A stretch of DNA of 64,000 bases from Paraburkholderia ginsengiterrae (GTDB taxonomy: Bacteria; Pseudomonadota; Gammaproteobacteria; Burkholderiales; Burkholderiaceae): NCBI RefSeq assembly GCF_001645125.1, contig NZ_LXKA01000338.1:124001-188000 (forward strand). Reading direction: 5' to 3'. The notes beneath the pieces are model-generated. The model did no database searches and had not been told where the DNA came from. It was given only the letters and a program-made list of their open reading frames with translations. Of the stretch, positions 9,600 to 19,596 are shown in pieces; position 1 is the first letter of the stretch; the number at the start of each line of letters is the position of its first letter. The translations under genes and the position numbers were made by a program.

Positions 9600-10724
9600 T
9601 TACTGCGCTGTCTGCCTTGTCAGTACTCCAGTTTGGTAAACCGTCACCTGACGATACGGAATCTCGCTCGTCGTTATGACCGCACGACTGTCTGGCATGT
9701 TGATCTGGTTCGGAAACCCGCCTGCCTCCAGGCAGAAGCCGGCGTGGTTTCGATAGGGCACACCACCACGTCCCAGTGTTCCTCCGACCCTGTTTCCGCT
9801 GTAAAACTGCAACCCGGCCTGGTCGGTCGATACGGTCAGCATGCGTCCGCTTTCCGGGTCGACCACTGTTGCTACCGGACGCACCCGCGATTCCACGAGT
9901 CCGGGGCTCGACGTATTCGCCGGTATGTCTGCTCCGTCACGCAGCACGTAACAGTGGTCGAAACCCTGAGCGAGCTCTAGCTGGGGATGGCGAACATCGA
10001 GCCTCGAGCCAATCGAAGCTTCGTGCCGGAAATCGAACGGCCCGCCGCCTACGGGTGCGCAGTGGCGAGGGATTAGCGCTGCGTCGACCTCAAAATAGGC
10101 GTCCGACTGTATCTTCATCCGGTGTGCGCGGATGTCGCAATCCGGCCGGGCCGCGAGGTTGAAGTACGGATGACTCGTAAGGTTAACCGGTGTTGCACGA
10201 TCCGTGAGTGCCAGGTATTCAATCGCCAGTGCATTATCTTCACTCAATGTATAGCGGACCTGCACCTGCAGATTACCTGGAAACCCGCCGTCGCCATCTG
10301 GGGAATCGAGCCGCATGATGACCGAGTCACCGTCCTGTTCGGATTCCCACAGTCTCTGGTGAAATCCGTTCACTCCGCCATGCAGTAGATTCTGCCCCTC
10401 GTTCGGAATCAGCGGATATTCGACTCCGTCCAGATTGAACCTTGCCGCTTCAATCCTGTTGGCCCATCGACCGACAAGCGCTCCCATATACGCGCCGGAC
10501 GTCAGATACTCTCGAGGTGTGTCATGACCTAGCAGGATCTCGCCTGGAAGGCCGTCCCCGTCCGGCGCTATCCACGAGACAAGCGCCGCACCCAGATCGC
10601 TAATCCGGACACTCACACCGCTCGTATTCGTGAGCGTAAACGTCCGTACGTTCCTCCCGTCGGGCAGCGTGCCCCAGGAGGTGACCCTCACCCTTTCAGA
10701 CCCATTCGCCTTGTTCGACAGCAC
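9600..10724 (-). CDS. galM: Aldose 1-epimerase (mutarotase)
   Basis: A 374-residue mutarotase that interconverts alpha and beta anomers of aldoses in the cytoplasm. Family residues are in place: WANRI (sugar-binding Arg), LLHGG with His115, the catalytic NLTSHPYFNL with His185, and the catalytic glutamate in CLEAGGFPNQIN (Glu333). The start is a GTG at 10724, with GGAGGTGAGGG upstream. It is the last gene of the minus-strand sugar locus, where it would supply the anomer used by the aldose 1-dehydrogenase. A 168-bp gap containing a 20-bp perfect palindrome separates it from a second, divergent mutarotase homologue. Confidence 0.93.
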   Translation of the reverse strand: MLSNKANGSERVRVTSWGTLPDGRNVRTFTLTNTSGVSVRISDLGAALVSWIAPDGDGLPGEILLGHDTPREYLTSGAYMGALVGRWANRIEAARFNLDGVEYPLIPNEGQNLLHGGVNGFHQRLWESEQDGDSVIMRLDSPDGDGGFPGNLQVQVRYTLSEDNALAIEYLALTDRATPVNLTSHPYFNLAARPDCDIRAHRMKIQSDAYFEVDAALIPRHCAPVGGGPFDFRHEASIGSRLDVRHPQLELAQGFDHCYVLRDGADIPANTSSPGLVESRVRPVATVVDPESGRMLTVSTDQAGLQFYSGNRVGGTLGRGGVPYRNHAGFCLEAGGFPNQINMPDSRAVITTSEIPYRQVTVYQTGVLTRQTAQ

Positions 10725-10820
10725 AGACCCTCACCTCCGCAAAAACATATTCGACAATACAAGCGTCTCGATCACCGCCCCACTGCCTTCACGAGCCGTG
10801 TCCGTCCAGCACAACTTCGT

Positions 10821-10840
10821 GGCGTGCCACGTGGCACGCC
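10821..10840. repeat. 20-bp perfect palindrome
   Basis: GGCGTGCCACGTGGCACGCC is its own reverse complement and lies between the two mutarotase-like genes, about 96 bp before galM. It could be an operator or a cruciform/hairpin; there is no T-run, so a rho-independent terminator is unlikely. Confidence 0.55.
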
Positions 10841-10892
10841 GTGCGCATCGCGCGAACCTTGGCCGCGCAAGATCGGCCAAGCAGGCGTCCAA

Positions 10893-11891
10893 TCACTGTC
10901 GTACAGTTCTTGTCAGCGATCCCAGACGTTCGGCCGTGAAACTGAAGCGGCGAGACAGGCTTTCACCGGCCGCGAGCATCGTCAGGCCATTTGCCTCGCC
11001 CCTCCCTGGAAGAGCCGCCGCACCAGACCGGCCATCGCCCGGTTCGAAGCAGAAGAAGCTCCCCTGACGTGGTGTATGAAGTGCGTAGTTGGCCGTGTCC
11101 GCGGTAATCGTCAGCGAGAACTGACGCGTGGGCCACTCCACGAGCGCACGGCCGCCCCAACCGGTAAACACGTGATCGACCAGCGTCCTTGGCAACGGAT
11201 AGGTCACACCGAACTGCCACGCGGGTGGAGTCGGAACGTGCCGCCGCGCCTCCCAACCATCTCTGGTGAGCCACAGGCCACTGGCCGGCGCACACAGTCC
11301 GGTATCCGCATCTCGCACCAGAAATGGACGAATGCCAATCCCGAACGGTAATGTTCTACGCCCCCTGTTTTCGATCTCGATCGTCACCGTCAGCGTCGGT
11401 CCGTCAATCTGATACGTCTGAATGGCGTGATACGGCTTGCGCAAAGTGCCTGCGCTTCTCAACCGCACGCACCTTGCGTCCACCGATTCAATTTCCCAAT
11501 CTTCCGGAACACGACCTTCACCGACCGGGCCCCGAACTTCGGCACAATCGCAAAGTGTTCCTAACCGACATCCCGCAAGGCACGACTGCCGCCCATCCAG
11601 ACAAAAAGGAGTTGAAAACACGGGATGACATGCGAGTTGCCGGGTTTCCACATCCGACGTAACCGCCGACGGCGCGAGAAACACAGGCACCCACATACCA
11701 CGATCATTCCAGTCAAACCGGGTAACGCCGCCAACCACGCCTGATACAACGTCAAGCTTCAGATAGGCGTTGGCCAATGTCACGCAGTCGCCGACATTCA
11801 CAGCCCCGTTTGACCTGCCGGCGCCCCGCCGTGCGATGTCCATAACGGCTGAGGCAGCCGAATCGACCTCGCGGGGATCTACCATGTACAT
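10893..11891 (-). CDS. Divergent aldose-1-epimerase-like protein, catalytic His replaced
   Basis: A 332-residue galactose-mutarotase-fold protein. The ATG at 11891 is chosen because AAGGAG lies six bases upstream; a longer frame from 11936 lacks a site. The LPFGIGIRPFLVRD segment corresponds to the family's GxGxHPYFxR motif, but the catalytic His is replaced by Arg (R188). The C-terminal FFCFEP motif keeps the glutamate (E283). Ordinary mutarotase activity is therefore doubtful. Possible roles are sugar binding, or action on a different sugar or lactone. It is co-oriented with galM and the furanose-transporter genes and probably belongs to the same transcript or follows it. Confidence 0.75.
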   Translation of the reverse strand: MYMVDPREVDSAASAVMDIARRGAGRSNGAVNVGDCVTLANAYLKLDVVSGVVGGVTRFDWNDRGMWVPVFLAPSAVTSDVETRQLACHPVFSTPFCLDGRQSCLAGCRLGTLCDCAEVRGPVGEGRVPEDWEIESVDARCVRLRSAGTLRKPYHAIQTYQIDGPTLTVTIEIENRGRRTLPFGIGIRPFLVRDADTGLCAPASGLWLTRDGWEARRHVPTPPAWQFGVTYPLPRTLVDHVFTGWGGRALVEWPTRQFSLTITADTANYALHTPRQGSFFCFEPGDGRSGAAALPGRGEANGLTMLAAGESLSRRFSFTAERLGSLTRTVRQ

Positions 11892-12067
11892 ACCCCACTC
11901 CTTCCAGACAAAACGCTTGTCAGTTATCCTTTTCATCCTGCATCTGGACGACTTTCAGTTCGCTGGCTATGCATTTGTGATCGTGCTATTTCCATCGAGA
12001 CCGCAATCCAACGAGTACCCGGTGGTTGTCTCACGCCACCGGTTCACCCGCTGCGGGGTCAAGCCGC

Positions 12068-13147
12068 TTACGTCATCGTCACCAGATCGGCCTCATCATT
12101 AGCGCCCGCTGACGGTGGCCGTTTGCCAGGAGGCACTCGCGGCTTCGCGTCGAGCCCTGTACCACCTGAGCGCCGTCGCACCGCGTGCCGCTCGATAATC
12201 CGCTGCAGCAGGCAGAACACACACAGGAGCGCGCCGATTACGATGCGTGTCCACCACGAACTCAGCGTGCCATCGAACGTGATCAATGTCTGGATCGTGC
12301 CGAGTATGCCGACACCGAACAACGAGCCGATCACATAGCCGACGCCGCCGGTCAACAACGTGCCGCCAATCACGGTCGCGGCGATCGCGTCCAGCTCCAT
12401 CCCCTGCGCCTGCAGCCCATAGCCGGACAGCACGTACAACGTGAACACGACACCGGCGAGCGCCGAGCACAGGCCACTCAGCGCGTACACGGCGACCTTC
12501 GTACGCGCGACCGGCAGCCCCATCAGCAGCGCCGAGCGCTCACTGCCTCCGACCGCATATACGTTGCGCCCGAAGCGCGTGAAGTGTGCAACATAGATTG
12601 CGGCGGCGAGCGTCGCGAGCGCAATCAACGCGCCCGCGTTGAGCGAGCCGCCGCCGACTGGCATGCTCAGGCCCGCAATCGCATGGAACGTCGGCTCGTT
12701 AATCGTGATCGATTGCGTCGTGATCAGGAAACATGCGCCGCGCGCAAGGAACATGCCGGCAAGCGTCACAATGAACGGCTGCAGACGGAAGAAGTGAATC
12801 AGCGCGCCCATCGCCGCGCCATAGAGCGCACCGAACATCAGTACGAGCGGCACGATCACCCAAATCGGCCAATGCAGCCATTCAGCACCGACAGCACAGA
12901 GAATAGTCGTCAGTGCGACCACCGCTCCAACCGACAGGTCGATACCGCCAGACACGATCACGAACGTCATGCCGATGGCAACGATCAGCAGGAACGCGTT
13001 GTCGACGAACAGACCGGTCAACACCTGCATCGAGAAAAATCCCGTGTACATCACCGAGCCGAAGCCGAAGAGCGCGGCAAACAACACGATTGTCACAACA
13101 ATCGGCAAAGTACGAGGGTCGGCCAGTCGACCGATCAACTTGCTCAT
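12068..13147 (-). CDS. yjfF: Sugar ABC transporter permease, galactofuranose type
   Basis: A 359-residue inner-membrane permease of the ribose/galactofuranose class (BPD_transp_2), with about nine to ten hydrophobic segments and the conserved IVSGGIDLSVGAVVALTTI and later TVIGGTLLTGG motifs. The ATG at 13147 overlaps the stop of the preceding permease (ATGA, 13144-13147), showing translational coupling. An apparently longer frame continuing to 14251 only runs antisense-like through the neighbour in a different frame and is not a fusion. The C-terminal tail after the last TM (about 35 residues, Pro/Arg-rich) is longer than usual. Confidence 0.92.
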   Translation of the reverse strand: MSKLIGRLADPRTLPIVVTIVLFAALFGFGSVMYTGFFSMQVLTGLFVDNAFLLIVAIGMTFVIVSGGIDLSVGAVVALTTILCAVGAEWLHWPIWVIVPLVLMFGALYGAAMGALIHFFRLQPFIVTLAGMFLARGACFLITTQSITINEPTFHAIAGLSMPVGGGSLNAGALIALATLAAAIYVAHFTRFGRNVYAVGGSERSALLMGLPVARTKVAVYALSGLCSALAGVVFTLYVLSGYGLQAQGMELDAIAATVIGGTLLTGGVGYVIGSLFGVGILGTIQTLITFDGTLSSWWTRIVIGALLCVFCLLQRIIERHAVRRRSGGTGLDAKPRVPPGKRPPSAGANDEADLVTMT

Positions 13148-14184
13148 GAGTTTGTCATTCCGGTGGATGCGCGGGACCGCGCAGAAGAGAAAAATCGCAC
13201 TAGCTGCTTGACGAGCAACGCGCGAGCTGCCTCCGACTGGATCACGCTGACCACCACGACGACGATGGCCTTCACAACAAGCGTCGCCTCCGGCGGCACG
13301 CCGATCGAGTACGTCGTATAGGTCAGCGTCTGGATGATCAGCGCGCCGAGCACCGTGCCCGCCAGGCTGAAGCGGCCGCCTAGCAATGAGGTGCCACCGA
13401 GCGTCACCGCGAGAATCGCGTCGAGTTCGAGCAGCAGTCCCGCATTGTTGCCATCGGCGCTGCGCACGTTGGAGCTCGCGATGATCCCGGCAATCGCCGC
13501 CATCAGCCCGGCGAACACGTAGACGCTGAACACGATCGTGCCGGAGCGCAAGCCGACCAAACGGGTCGCGACTGGATTCACGCCAATGGAGCGGATGAAG
13601 AGTCCGAGCGCGGTACGGTTCACGAGCAGCGCGGTCGCCGCCGTCACGGCGATCGCAATCCACACCGAGCACGGCAGCGTCGCAAGATAGCCGTCGCCGA
13701 GCTTGAGGTAACCCGGCGCGTCGATCGGGATAATCTGGCCGCCCGTCAGCAACTGCGCGATGCCGCGCCCGGCGACCATCAGGATCAGCGTCGCGATGAT
13801 CGGCTGCATGCCGACGAACGCAACCAGCAAGCCATTCCACATGCCCGCCAGCAGCCCAACTCCGACGGCTGCGAGCAGCGCCTCGCCAACGTGGGACGGG
13901 TCCGCTTCGAGGACGATGGAAGCCGCCGCGCCGGCAATCGCGCCGGTCGCACCGACCGAGATGTCGATGCCGCGCGTCGCGATCACAAGTGTCATGCCGA
14001 GCGATACGATCACGAGCGGCGCCGCCCGATTCAGGATGTCGATCGGTGCGCCGAACAGGTGGCCGTCGAGAACCGTGATCGACAGGAAGCTGGCCCGATG
14101 CGCGAGGTCGAGCGCGAACAGCAGCACGAGCGTGAGCGCCGGCCAGATCAACTGATGACGAAGCAATGCCTGAATCCGTTTCAT
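13144..14184 (-). CDS. ytfT: Sugar ABC transporter permease, galactofuranose type
   Basis: A 346-residue permease of the same class as the next gene, its heterodimer partner. Conserved features are LVIATRGIDISVGATGAIAG, QPIIATLILMVAGRG and AVTLGGTSLLGGRF. The ATG at 14184 overlaps the stop of the ATP-binding gene (14181-14183), so the ATPase and both permeases are translationally coupled. With YjfF it forms the membrane channel for the substrate delivered by the YtfQ-like binding protein. Confidence 0.92.
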   Translation of the reverse strand: MKRIQALLRHQLIWPALTLVLLFALDLAHRASFLSITVLDGHLFGAPIDILNRAAPLVIVSLGMTLVIATRGIDISVGATGAIAGAAASIVLEADPSHVGEALLAAVGVGLLAGMWNGLLVAFVGMQPIIATLILMVAGRGIAQLLTGGQIIPIDAPGYLKLGDGYLATLPCSVWIAIAVTAATALLVNRTALGLFIRSIGVNPVATRLVGLRSGTIVFSVYVFAGLMAAIAGIIASSNVRSADGNNAGLLLELDAILAVTLGGTSLLGGRFSLAGTVLGALIIQTLTYTTYSIGVPPEATLVVKAIVVVVVSVIQSEAARALLVKQLVRFFSSARSRASTGMTNS

Positions 14185-15695
14185 GACTGGCCTCCGGCGA
14201 TGAGTCGATACACCTGATCTTCCGACAGTTTCTCTCCAGAGACCTCCGCAACCTTGCGCCGATCGCGCAGCACGGCGACCCGGTGGCTCACGCGCACCAC
14301 CTCGCTTATCTCCGAAGAGATGAACAGGATGGCAAGCCCCTTCGCGCACAGCGAAAGCACGCGATCCATGATGTCGAACTTCGCGGCTACGTCGATGCCT
14401 CGTGTCGGCTCATCGAGAATCAACAGCTTCGGCTCGGTCGCCAGCCAACGCGCCAGCAGCACCTTCTGCTGATTGCCGCCTGAAAGCAGGCCGATCGGCT
14501 GCTCGGCGTCGCGCGCCTTGATGCCGAGGCGCCCGATGTAGTCCTCGGCGATCTCGCGTTGCCGCGCCCGGCTTAGCATGCGCCACCAGCCGCGCCGCGC
14601 CTGCAGCGCGAGAATGATGTTCTCGCGTATCGACAGCTCGGCAACGATGCCCTCCTTCTTGCGATCTTCGGGACAATACGCAATGCCGTGCCGCACGGCA
14701 TCGCGCGGCGAAGCGAGCTTCACGCGCCGTCCGTCGACCAGCATCGTGCCGGCGTCCAGGCGCTGTTCACCGAATACGAGCCGCGCCGTCTCGGTGCGGC
14801 CCGAACCGAGCAGCCCCGCGAGCCCGAGAATCTGCCCCGGATGCACATCGAGGTCGACCGGGTTCATCAGACCGCGCCGACCCACGCCCTGCATTGACAG
14901 GAATGGTGCTGCGCGATTGTCTTCGCGTGCGACGTCCGAAGCGTCATTCTTGGGCCTCTCTCTCATACGCTCATGGCCCGTCATCTTTGCTACGAGCAAC
15001 TCGACGGGCAGGTCCTTCGCGAGATATTCACCTTCGCGCTCGCCGTTGCGCATCACCGTGATGCGATCGGACACCGCATAGGTTTGCTCAAGAAAGTGAG
15101 TCACGAACAGGATCGCCATGCCCGACGCCTTCAGTTGCCGCAACACGGCAAAGAGGCGCGCAACCTCGCCGTCGTCGAGGCTCGAGGTCGGTTCGTCGAG
15201 AATCAGCACGCGTGCATCGACCGACACCGCCCGCGCGATCGCGACCATCTGCTGCACCGCAATCGGATAGGCGTCGAGCGAGAGCGTGACATCGAGGAAA
15301 AGGTCCAGGTCCGCGAGTGCTTCACGGGCGCGCGCGTTGATTGCCTTCCAGTCGATCGCTCCGCGCTTCTTCGGCTGCCGGCCGGCGAAAATATTCTCCG
15401 CGACGGACAGGTTTGGACACAGGTTCACTTCCTGGTAGAGCGTCTGGATGCCCGCGGCTTCGGCCTCGAGCGGGGCGGCGAAGCGCACGGTCTCACCACC
15501 GAGCCGGATCTCGCCGGAATCGTGCCCGAACACGCCGGTCAGCACGTTGATCAGCGTTGACTTCCCGGCGCCGTTCTGGCCCATCAGGGTATGAATCTCT
15601 CCCGGAAAGAGGCGAAAATTCACCTGCTGCAGTGCCTTGACGCCCGGAAACGTCTTGTCGATGCCGACAATCTCAAGAATGGGTGCGTGGATCAT
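14181..15695 (-). CDS. ytfR: Sugar ABC transporter ATP-binding protein, galactofuranose type
   Basis: A 504-residue duplicated ATPase of the RbsA/MglA/YtfR type. The first domain has Walker A GQNGAGKST and Walker B VLILDEPTSSLD. The second has the degenerate GLLGSGRTET P-loop typical of the class, a normal [17 protein letters not shown] signature and [12 protein letters not shown]. It energises import through YtfT/YjfF. The start at 15695 has no strong ribosome-binding site; 110 nt separate it from the binding-protein gene upstream. Confidence 0.94.
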   Translation of the reverse strand: MIHAPILEIVGIDKTFPGVKALQQVNFRLFPGEIHTLMGQNGAGKSTLINVLTGVFGHDSGEIRLGGETVRFAAPLEAEAAGIQTLYQEVNLCPNLSVAENIFAGRQPKKRGAIDWKAINARAREALADLDLFLDVTLSLDAYPIAVQQMVAIARAVSVDARVLILDEPTSSLDDGEVARLFAVLRQLKASGMAILFVTHFLEQTYAVSDRITVMRNGEREGEYLAKDLPVELLVAKMTGHERMRERPKNDASDVAREDNRAAPFLSMQGVGRRGLMNPVDLDVHPGQILGLAGLLGSGRTETARLVFGEQRLDAGTMLVDGRRVKLASPRDAVRHGIAYCPEDRKKEGIVAELSIRENIILALQARRGWWRMLSRARQREIAEDYIGRLGIKARDAEQPIGLLSGGNQQKVLLARWLATEPKLLILDEPTRGIDVAAKFDIMDRVLSLCAKGLAILFISSEISEVVRVSHRVAVLRDRRKVAEVSGEKLSEDQVYRLIAGGQS

Positions 15696-15805
15696 AGGTC
15701 AATGGAACGTCAAATCCGCCCCGCCAAAGTGGTCGAAGACACAGCCACACGACCCGGGCGATGCACGCCGGGCCGTGGAGCACGTAGTACCGCTTACGAC
15801 CTGTG

Positions 15806-16774
15806 TCAATACTTGCGGGTCGGCAGGATCTGCGCGGCAACGTTCATCGGAAAGACGGTCTCGTTTGTCACGATGCGCTTCGGCACCTGCTTGCCCGCGA
15901 CGACGTCCTTCACCGCAGCCATCAATTGCGGCCCGAGCAGCGGGCTGCATTCGACGTCGACATTGATCTTGCCCGCGACCATTGCCTGAAAACCACCCTT
16001 CGTCGCATCAAAGGAGACGACGCTCACGTCCTTGCCGGGCTTGATGCCCGCTTCCTCCATTGCCTGGATCGCGCCGAGCGTCATGTCGTCGTTGTGCGAG
16101 TAGACGACATTGATCTGCTTGCCGTAAGTCTTTGCGAACGCTTCCATCACCTGCTTGCCGCCTGCAAGCGTGAAATCGCCGCTTTGCGACGCGATGATCT
16201 TGAACTTCGGATCGCTCTTGATCACCTCGATCAGGCCCGCGTGACGGTCGTTGGCCGGCGCAGAGCCGACGGTGCCCTGCAGCTCCACGATATTGACGGG
16301 TCCCGCATCGTTCTTGTAGCGTTCTTCGAGCCAGCGGCCAGCGCGCCGTCCTTCCTCGACGAAGTCGGATCCGATCACCGTTACGTAGAGCGAAGTGTCC
16401 TTCACGTCGACCGCGCGGTCGGTCAGAATGACGGGAATGTGCGCAGCCTTCGCCTCGGCCAGCACCGGCTCCCAGCCAGACTCGACGACCGGCGAAAACG
16501 CGATCACGTTGACCTTCTGCGCGATGAACGAGCGGATCGCCTTGATCTGGTTTTCCTGCTTCTGCTGTGCATCTGAGAACTTAAGGTTGATGCCCGCATC
16601 TTTCGCGGCGGTCTTCACCGACACGGTATCGGCCGTGCGCCATGCGCTCTCTGCACCGACTTGCGAAAAACCGAGCGTGATCTGTTTTTCCTGCGCTGAT
16701 GCGTCGACACCTGCTGCCAGCGTTAGCGTCGTGCCGATCAGCGTGCCGATTGCGAGCTTCCCGATAAGTCTCAT
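15806..16774 (-). CDS. ytfQ: Periplasmic sugar-binding protein, galactofuranose type
   Basis: A 322-residue periplasmic binding protein (Peripla_BP_4 fold). An N-terminal signal peptide is followed by a cleavage-like site near ASAQEK. ITLGFSQVGAESAWRTA and SFDATKGGFQAMVAGKINVDVECSPLLGP are characteristic of YtfQ, which binds D-galactofuranose in E. coli. The ATG at 16774 is supported by GGAGAGA six bases upstream; an in-frame upstream start lacks this. In this locus the ligand may also be L-arabinofuranose (inference). Confidence 0.92.
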   Translation of the reverse strand: MRLIGKLAIGTLIGTTLTLAAGVDASAQEKQITLGFSQVGAESAWRTADTVSVKTAAKDAGINLKFSDAQQKQENQIKAIRSFIAQKVNVIAFSPVVESGWEPVLAEAKAAHIPVILTDRAVDVKDTSLYVTVIGSDFVEEGRRAGRWLEERYKNDAGPVNIVELQGTVGSAPANDRHAGLIEVIKSDPKFKIIASQSGDFTLAGGKQVMEAFAKTYGKQINVVYSHNDDMTLGAIQAMEEAGIKPGKDVSVVSFDATKGGFQAMVAGKINVDVECSPLLGPQLMAAVKDVVAGKQVPKRIVTNETVFPMNVAAQILPTRKY

Positions 16775-16852
16775 GTTGTCTCTCCGATCTGGTTGGTTTA
16801 TTTGTAGCGCCGTATCACGCGTGATAACGCTCACGCGTAAGCGTGAAACTAT

Positions 16853-17863
16853 TCAGACTGCTCGCTTGCTCCGACGGAACTGATCGAACAGGACCGCCAG
16901 CAGCAGGATGCCGCCGCGAATCAGATACTGGTAGAACGTCGGCACATTCAGCAGGCTCATTGCGTCTTGCACGGAGCCCATGATCAGCACGCCGACCAGC
17001 ACGCCGGAAATCGTTGCAACGCCACCCGTCAGCGAGACGCCGCCGAGCACGCACGCGGAAATCACACCGAGTTCAAGGCCGACCGAGGTTTTCGGATCGC
17101 CGAGGCTCATGCGCGAGGCGAGCATGACGCCGGCAAAACCGGTGACGAGCCCCTGCAGCACGAACACGGTGATCTTGATCCGCGTGACCGGCAGGCCCGC
17201 GAGCAGAGCCGCTTCGCTGTTGCCGCCGACGGCCAGCACGTTCTTGCCGAACACGGTCTTTTTCAGCAGAAAACCGAACAGCACGAAGCCGACGATGTTG
17301 CTCCAGATCGGATACGAGATACCGAGGAACGAGCCGCCGCCGAGGTCGAAGAAACGCTCTTCCGAGATCATCACCGCGTCGCCGTTCGACGTGATGAAGG
17401 CGAGACCGCGCACGACTTCCATCATTGCCAGCGTGACGATCAGCGAATTGATCTTGTAGCGCGCGACCAGCACGCCGTTCACGAGCCCGACCGCACCGCC
17501 CGCCAGCACGCCGGCGGCAACGCCGAGCAGGACGCTATGCGTCGCGGTGATCAGTGTGGAGGCGACTACGCCCGCAAAAGCGACGATCGACGCGACCGAC
17601 AGATCCACTTCGCCGAGCGCCAGCACGAACATCATCGTGACGGAGATGGAGCCGATCAGCGTGACCGACAGCAGCAGCCCCTGGATATTGCGCGAGCTGA
17701 TGAAGTCCGGCACCGTGAACGACAGAACGGCGAACAGGATGATGAAGACCATCACGATCCCGGACTTGTTGATCAGGTCCCAGGTGCGCGCGGCGCGTGC
17801 GCTGATACCGTTGGAGACGGCCGGCGAGCTGCCCGGATCGGAGGAGCTTGATTGCGTTTGCAT
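16853..17863 (-). CDS. araH: L-arabinose-type ABC transporter permease
   Basis: A 336-residue permease whose sequence tracks AraH closely: LALGEVDLSVASIVAFAGVV, KINSLIVTLAMMEVVRGLAFI, VISACVLGGVSLTGG and a C-terminus FDQFRRSKRAV like the FDRYKQKAKRTV of E. coli AraH. It forms the membrane part of a homodimeric arabinose importer with the AraG and AraF homologues upstream. AAGGAAA lies before the ATG. The gap to ytfQ is only 78 bp, so both transporters are probably on one transcript. Confidence 0.92.
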   Translation of the reverse strand: MQTQSSSSDPGSSPAVSNGISARAARTWDLINKSGIVMVFIILFAVLSFTVPDFISSRNIQGLLLSVTLIGSISVTMMFVLALGEVDLSVASIVAFAGVVASTLITATHSVLLGVAAGVLAGGAVGLVNGVLVARYKINSLIVTLAMMEVVRGLAFITSNGDAVMISEERFFDLGGGSFLGISYPIWSNIVGFVLFGFLLKKTVFGKNVLAVGGNSEAALLAGLPVTRIKITVFVLQGLVTGFAGVMLASRMSLGDPKTSVGLELGVISACVLGGVSLTGGVATISGVLVGVLIMGSVQDAMSLLNVPTFYQYLIRGGILLLAVLFDQFRRSKRAV

Positions 17864-17935
17864 GTTGTCTATTTCCTTGAAGCCTTTTACAAAACCAACT
17901 TCCCACTCAGTTGCGCGGTGCGAAATGCGAGCTTA

Positions 17936-19477
17936 TTAGCGTGGCAGGGCGAGCTTGATCAATGTGTCGGGCGCGGCCTGCGACTTCGGCAGATCGCCGA
18001 CAATGCGGCCTTCTTTCATCACCATCACGCGATCCGCCACGCCGATCACTTCAGCCAGATCGCTCGACACGACGATCACCGTTCGGCCCGCTTCAGCGAG
18101 TCCATACAGCAGGCCGTAAATCTCGCTGCGCGCGCCGACGTCGATACCGCGCGTGGGCTCGTCCATCAGGAATACGTCGATCTCTTCCGCGAGCCAGCGT
18201 GACAGAATCACCTTCTGCTGATTACCACCGGAAAGCGTGCCGATAGGGGTCTCGCCGTTGCGCGTCTTGATGGCGAGCTTCGCGATGAAGTCCTTCGCGA
18301 TCTGCGCCTCCTTACGGCTGTTGAGCACGCTGAAGCGGCTGAAGTGGCGTCGGCAGCTGATATTCAGGTTGTCGGACACGGAGGCGATCGACACGATGCC
18401 TTCCTGCTTGCGGTCCTCAGGACATAAGGCGACGCCCGCGCGCACCGCATCGCGCGGCGTGGCAAATTGCACCCGCTTGCCTTTGAGCGCGATCTCGCCG
18501 CCAGTGGGCCTCACCGCGCCGTAGATCAGCTTCATCAACTCGGAGCGGCCCGCGCCCACGAGTCCGAAGAAGCCGACAATCTCGCCGGCGCGTGCGGAGA
18601 ACGACGCGGGTTCTCTCAGACCCGGTCCCATCAATTCCCTTACCTCGAGCTGCACGTCGCCAGTTGCACGTGGACGATAGCCGTACACGTCCGCAATCGA
18701 ACGGCCCACCATGCTACTGATCAGGCGGTCGCGATCGAGTCCTTCGCCCGCTTCGAACGTATCGATGTGGCGGCCATCGCGAAACACCGTCACGCGATCG
18801 CACAGTTCGTAGACTTCGTCCATCCGATGCGTGACGTAAATGATCGCGCGACCCTCTGCCTTCAATGCGCGAATGATGCGAAACAGTTGCGTAGTCTCGC
18901 GCGCCGACAGCGAACTGGTCGGCTCGTCGAACGCAATCACACGCGCATCGCGCATCAAGGCCTTGCCGATTTCGATCATCTGCCGCTGACCAATGGACAG
19001 TTGCTTGACCTGTTGCGACGGATCGATCTTCTCGCCGAGTCGTTCGAGTTCGCGAATGGCGCGCGCAACCAGCGTTTTTTCGTCCAACACGCCGAAACGA
19101 TTCGGCAGTGCGCCGAGCATCAGGTTTTCCGCGACCGTCAGTTCCGGCACCAGATGCAGTTCCTGATAGATGATCGCGACGCCAGCCGCGATGGCCGCCT
19201 TGGTGGTGATGAACTGCTGCTCGACGCCATCGAGCGACAATGTGCCCGCCACCGGCTGGTTCACTCCGGAAAGCACTTTGAGCAATGTCGATTTGCCGGC
19301 GCCGTTCTCGCCCATCAACCCGTGTACTTCGCCGCGCCGCACATTGAGTGACACCTGATCGAGCGCCAACACGCCCGGAAAGCGTACGGTAATGCCGTCG
19401 AGCTGCAGACACTCCCGGGTATCGGCGGACGCCGGCGCGAAGGGTGTATGGGCCTGGTTGTATTCTGAAACCGTCAT
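17936..19477 (-). CDS. araG: L-arabinose-type ABC transporter ATP-binding protein
   Basis: A 513-residue double ATPase. Walker [10 protein letters not shown] and [16 protein letters not shown] in the first half; [31 protein letters not shown] and [14 protein letters not shown] in the second. The ATG at 19477 has AAAGGC upstream; a TTG one codon earlier is less likely. It sits between the araF and araH homologues and energises pentose import. Confidence 0.94.
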   Translation of the reverse strand: MTVSEYNQAHTPFAPASADTRECLQLDGITVRFPGVLALDQVSLNVRRGEVHGLMGENGAGKSTLLKVLSGVNQPVAGTLSLDGVEQQFITTKAAIAAGVAIIYQELHLVPELTVAENLMLGALPNRFGVLDEKTLVARAIRELERLGEKIDPSQQVKQLSIGQRQMIEIGKALMRDARVIAFDEPTSSLSARETTQLFRIIRALKAEGRAIIYVTHRMDEVYELCDRVTVFRDGRHIDTFEAGEGLDRDRLISSMVGRSIADVYGYRPRATGDVQLEVRELMGPGLREPASFSARAGEIVGFFGLVGAGRSELMKLIYGAVRPTGGEIALKGKRVQFATPRDAVRAGVALCPEDRKQEGIVSIASVSDNLNISCRRHFSRFSVLNSRKEAQIAKDFIAKLAIKTRNGETPIGTLSGGNQQKVILSRWLAEEIDVFLMDEPTRGIDVGARSEIYGLLYGLAEAGRTVIVVSSDLAEVIGVADRVMVMKEGRIVGDLPKSQAAPDTLIKLALPR

Positions 19478-19596
19478 CAAATGCCTTTTACAGATGGACG
19501 CGCGCGCGGTCCATGCCGCGAATACCTCGCCTGAGAAACCGGTAGCGGGTAACGGTCATGGTCCGCGCCAAACGTTGTCAGCTCATACAGACGTGC

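Noticed and set aside
12019-12042. Hairpin CCCGGTGG/CCACCGG upstream of yjfF's stop as a terminator
   Set aside because: Short stem, wide loop and no T-run; not convincing.
12185-13321. Long plus-strand frame opposite the permease gene
   Set aside because: Arg/Gln/His-rich composition typical of antisense frames in GC-rich DNA; no domain or ribosome-binding site.
12068-14251. Apparent 727-residue fused permease on the minus strand
   Set aside because: The N-terminal half is an out-of-frame Arg/Gly-rich shadow of the neighbouring permease; real starts are at 13147 and 14184 with ATGA overlaps.
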